Source: Labrys okinawensis (lineage in GTDB: Bacteria > Pseudomonadota > Alphaproteobacteria > Rhizobiales > Labraceae). Taken from it: DNA of 64,000 nucleotides. Positions 62,448-64,000 of this stretch are shown here, one piece after another. Positions within the stretch are counted from its first letter, which is position 1. Each line of letters begins with the position of its first letter. Location of the stretch: assembly GCF_002982075.1 (NCBI RefSeq), contig NZ_PUEJ01000006.1:186001-250000 (forward strand), written 5' to 3'. The position numbers and the translations under genes are program-made. The notes under the pieces were generated by a model. It was not told the origin of the DNA, did not search any database, and worked only from the letters and a program-made list of their open reading frames with translations.

Positions 62448-63686
62448 ATGACACAGAAGGCATCGATAGTGACGGCAGGCTGGGGCAGCGGGCCGGGAGA
62501 TAATTACGACGAACTCGCCGCCACCTTCCGCCCGGTTTTCGAACGCATTCGCGCGGGCGCCGTCGAGCGGGAGCTCAGTCGCACTTTGCCGCATGAACCG
62601 ATCGGCTGGCTCAAAGATGCCCGCTTCGGCGCCCTGCGCGTGCCGGAAAAGGAAGGTGGCTTCGGCGCCAGCCTGCCGCAGCTCTTCGCCCTGCTGATCG
62701 AGCTTTCCCACGCCGATTCCAATGTCACGCAGGCCCTGCGCGCCCATTTCGGCTTCGCCGAGGACATCGTGAATGCCCGCTCACAGGATCGCCGCGACCG
62801 CTGGCTGCCACGCCTCTCGCGCGGGGAGATCGCCGGCAGCGCCTGGACCGAAATCGGCGAAGCCAAGCAGGCAGCCTTCTCCACCATCGTCAAGCTCCAG
62901 GCCGGCAAGGCCGCCTCGGTCACCGGCGCCAAATATTACACCACCGGCTCCCTCTTCGCAGACTGGATCGATATCGGTGCGAGCGGTGAAGGGGGCCAGT
63001 CGCTCTCGGCGGTGGTCGCCCGTCACGCACCGGGCGTCGACGTGATCGACGATTGGGACGGCTTCGGCCAGATCCTCACCGCCAGCGGCACCACCACCTT
63101 CACCGATGCCCCGGTCGATCCCGCCGACGTCGTCATCGATGACGACCGCTTCAAATATTCGGCTGCCTTCTACCAGCTGGTGCATCTGGCGACGCTCGCA
63201 GGCATCGGCCGCGCCGCCAGCGACGACGTCGCCGCGGCGGTGAAGGCCAGGCGCCGCAGCTATTCCAACGCCCCCTCACCGCGCCCGTGCGAGGATGCCC
63301 AGGTGCTGCAGGTGGTCGGGCGGATCCGCGGCGCGGCCTATTCGGCCGGGGCCATCGTGCTCAAGGCCGCCGACGCCCTGCGGCGCGCCTTCGACACCCG
63401 CTTTGCCGGTGACGCCGCCGCGGAGGAGCAGGCCAATGCCATCGCCGAACTCGAAGTGGCGCAGGCCCAGACCGTGGTCTCCACCCTGATCCTCGATGCC
63501 TCCACCATCGTGTTCGACGCGCTCGGCGCCTCCGCCACGCAGCGCTCCGCCGCCCTCGACCGTCACTGGCGCAATGCGCGCACCCTCTCCTCCCACAATC
63601 CGCGCATCTACAAGGACCGGATCATCGGAGACTTTGCCGTCAACGGCACGCCGCCGCCCTATCAATGGCGCATCGGGCAGGTGTGA
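62448..63686 (+). CDS. acyl-CoA-dehydrogenase-fold flavin monooxygenase, DszC/SfnB-like
   Basis: This 412-residue protein has the acyl-CoA dehydrogenase fold without the usual catalytic-glutamate motif. The RVPEKEGGFGASLPQLFALLIELSHADSNVTQALRAHFGF block, GAKYYTTGSLFADW and the ending HNPRIYKDRIIGDFAVNGTPPP follow the DszC/SfnB monooxygenase group. Such enzymes oxidise sulfides or sulfones with FMNH2. It is divergent from the DszA/NtaA-like gene, and both with the Liv-type transporter form a likely uptake-and-oxidation module. Confidence 0.87.
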   Translation: MTQKASIVTAGWGSGPGDNYDELAATFRPVFERIRAGAVERELSRTLPHEPIGWLKDARFGALRVPEKEGGFGASLPQLFALLIELSHADSNVTQALRAHFGFAEDIVNARSQDRRDRWLPRLSRGEIAGSAWTEIGEAKQAAFSTIVKLQAGKAASVTGAKYYTTGSLFADWIDIGASGEGGQSLSAVVARHAPGVDVIDDWDGFGQILTASGTTTFTDAPVDPADVVIDDDRFKYSAAFYQLVHLATLAGIGRAASDDVAAAVKARRRSYSNAPSPRPCEDAQVLQVVGRIRGAAYSAGAIVLKAADALRRAFDTRFAGDAAAEEQANAIAELEVAQAQTVVSTLILDASTIVFDALGASATQRSAALDRHWRNARTLSSHNPRIYKDRIIGDFAVNGTPPPYQWRIGQV

Positions 63687-63697
63687 GGACATAATCT

Positions 63698-63863
63698 TTA
63701 CCCTCCCCTGAAGGGGGAGGGTCGACACACAGTGTCGGGGTGGGGTGATATGGCACAGCCCCTACAGGAATAGCGCGCAATTCTGTTCTTCACTCGTACT
63801 TACTCAGAAGTCACCCCACCCCGGCCTTTTAGGCCGACCCTCCCCCTCCAGGGGAGGGTGAAG
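63698..63863. repeat. repeat family F (long inverted repeat)
   Basis: TTTACCCTCCCCTGAAGGGGGAGGGTCG and its near complement at 63830-63863 bound an element of about 165 bases, with inner arms GGGGTGGGGTGA and TCACCCCACCCC. A fragment of the left end (TTTACCCTCCCCTTGATGGGG) is at 50148-50171 after htpG. Confidence 0.8.
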
Positions 63864-63880
63864 CTCGCCGCCGCTTCCTG

Positions 63881-64000
63881 TCATGAGGAAGCACCCGCTA
63901 CGCCTCGCCATTTGACGGAATCAGCGGTCGTTGCGAGACCTTGGGGCAGGAGAGGCGGCATGGCGCCGCCGCGCACATGCCCCAAGGAACCGATGTCGCC
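63881..64000 (-). CDS. possible 3' end of a minus-strand gene
   Basis: On the minus strand a frame is open from the window edge to a TGA at 63881-63883 (39 residues, including GDIGSLGHVRGG, PPLLPQGLATTA and the end WRGVAGASS). It has an ordinary composition for this genome, and the long hairpin of repeat F follows it, as for gene ends elsewhere here. The fragment is too short to identify. Confidence 0.3.
   Translation of the reverse strand, partial: GDIGSLGHVRGGAMPPLLPQGLATTADSVKWRGVAGASS

Overview
The window reads as chromosomal DNA of a high-GC alphaproteobacterium of the order Hyphomicrobiales (Rhizobiales). Support comes from the ChvI-ChvG / short HprK / EIIA-Man / HPr cluster, an AddAB recombination pair, an NAD-dependent FdsGBA formate dehydrogenase and many Liv- and Rbs-type ABC transporters. 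The genus cannot be fixed from this sequence. There is no rRNA, tRNA, CRISPR array, transposase or prophage gene.

Left part (1-15.5 kb): the 3' end of a glycine-rich secreted protein; the formate dehydrogenase operon fdsG-fdsB-fdsA-fdhD-fdsD; a cupin protein; rpsA with its terminator; a TrpXYZ-like ABC transporter with two tandem paralogous binding proteins, one permease and one ATPase; and a quinone oxidoreductase divergent from an HxlR-type regulator.

Middle (15.6-42.8 kb): addB-addA on the minus strand; a ParE-like toxin-antitoxin pair; a minus-strand run of CoA and amino-acid catabolic genes (CaiD-like hydratase, NDP-forming acyl-CoA synthetase, SIS protein, acyl-CoA dehydrogenase, then a TPP decarboxylase and an aminotransferase resembling AruI and AruH of the arginine transaminase pathway); an atypical NAD-kinase-like protein with an SPFH protein; a lipoprotein; an NrtR-like regulator; a RidA protein; an orphan papain-like protease with a peptidoglycan-binding-like N-terminus; an MFS exporter; a GlxA-type regulator; an alpha/beta hydrolase; and a HugZ-like protein.

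Right part (43-64 kb): chvI-chvG-hprK-EIIA-HPr, the regulatory (non-transporting) PTS next to the envelope-stress two-component system; a candidate structured small RNA; htpG behind a sigma32-like promoter; an Rbs-type sugar ABC transporter with a GntR regulator, whose ATPase has an extra C-terminal domain; and a module of DszA/NtaA-like and DszC/SfnB-like flavin enzymes with a complete Liv-type transporter, probably for an organosulfur or related compound.

The intergenic spaces are filled with at least seven families of hairpin-forming repeats (called A-H here), some nested or chimeric, and one palindrome inserted in frame inside fdhD. No large undescribed system was proven. The best leads are the papain-like protease, the NAD-kinase-like/SPFH/NrtR neighbourhood with a shared operator-like motif, the sugar ATPase with its extra domain, the extended HPr, and the hairpin RNA before htpG.
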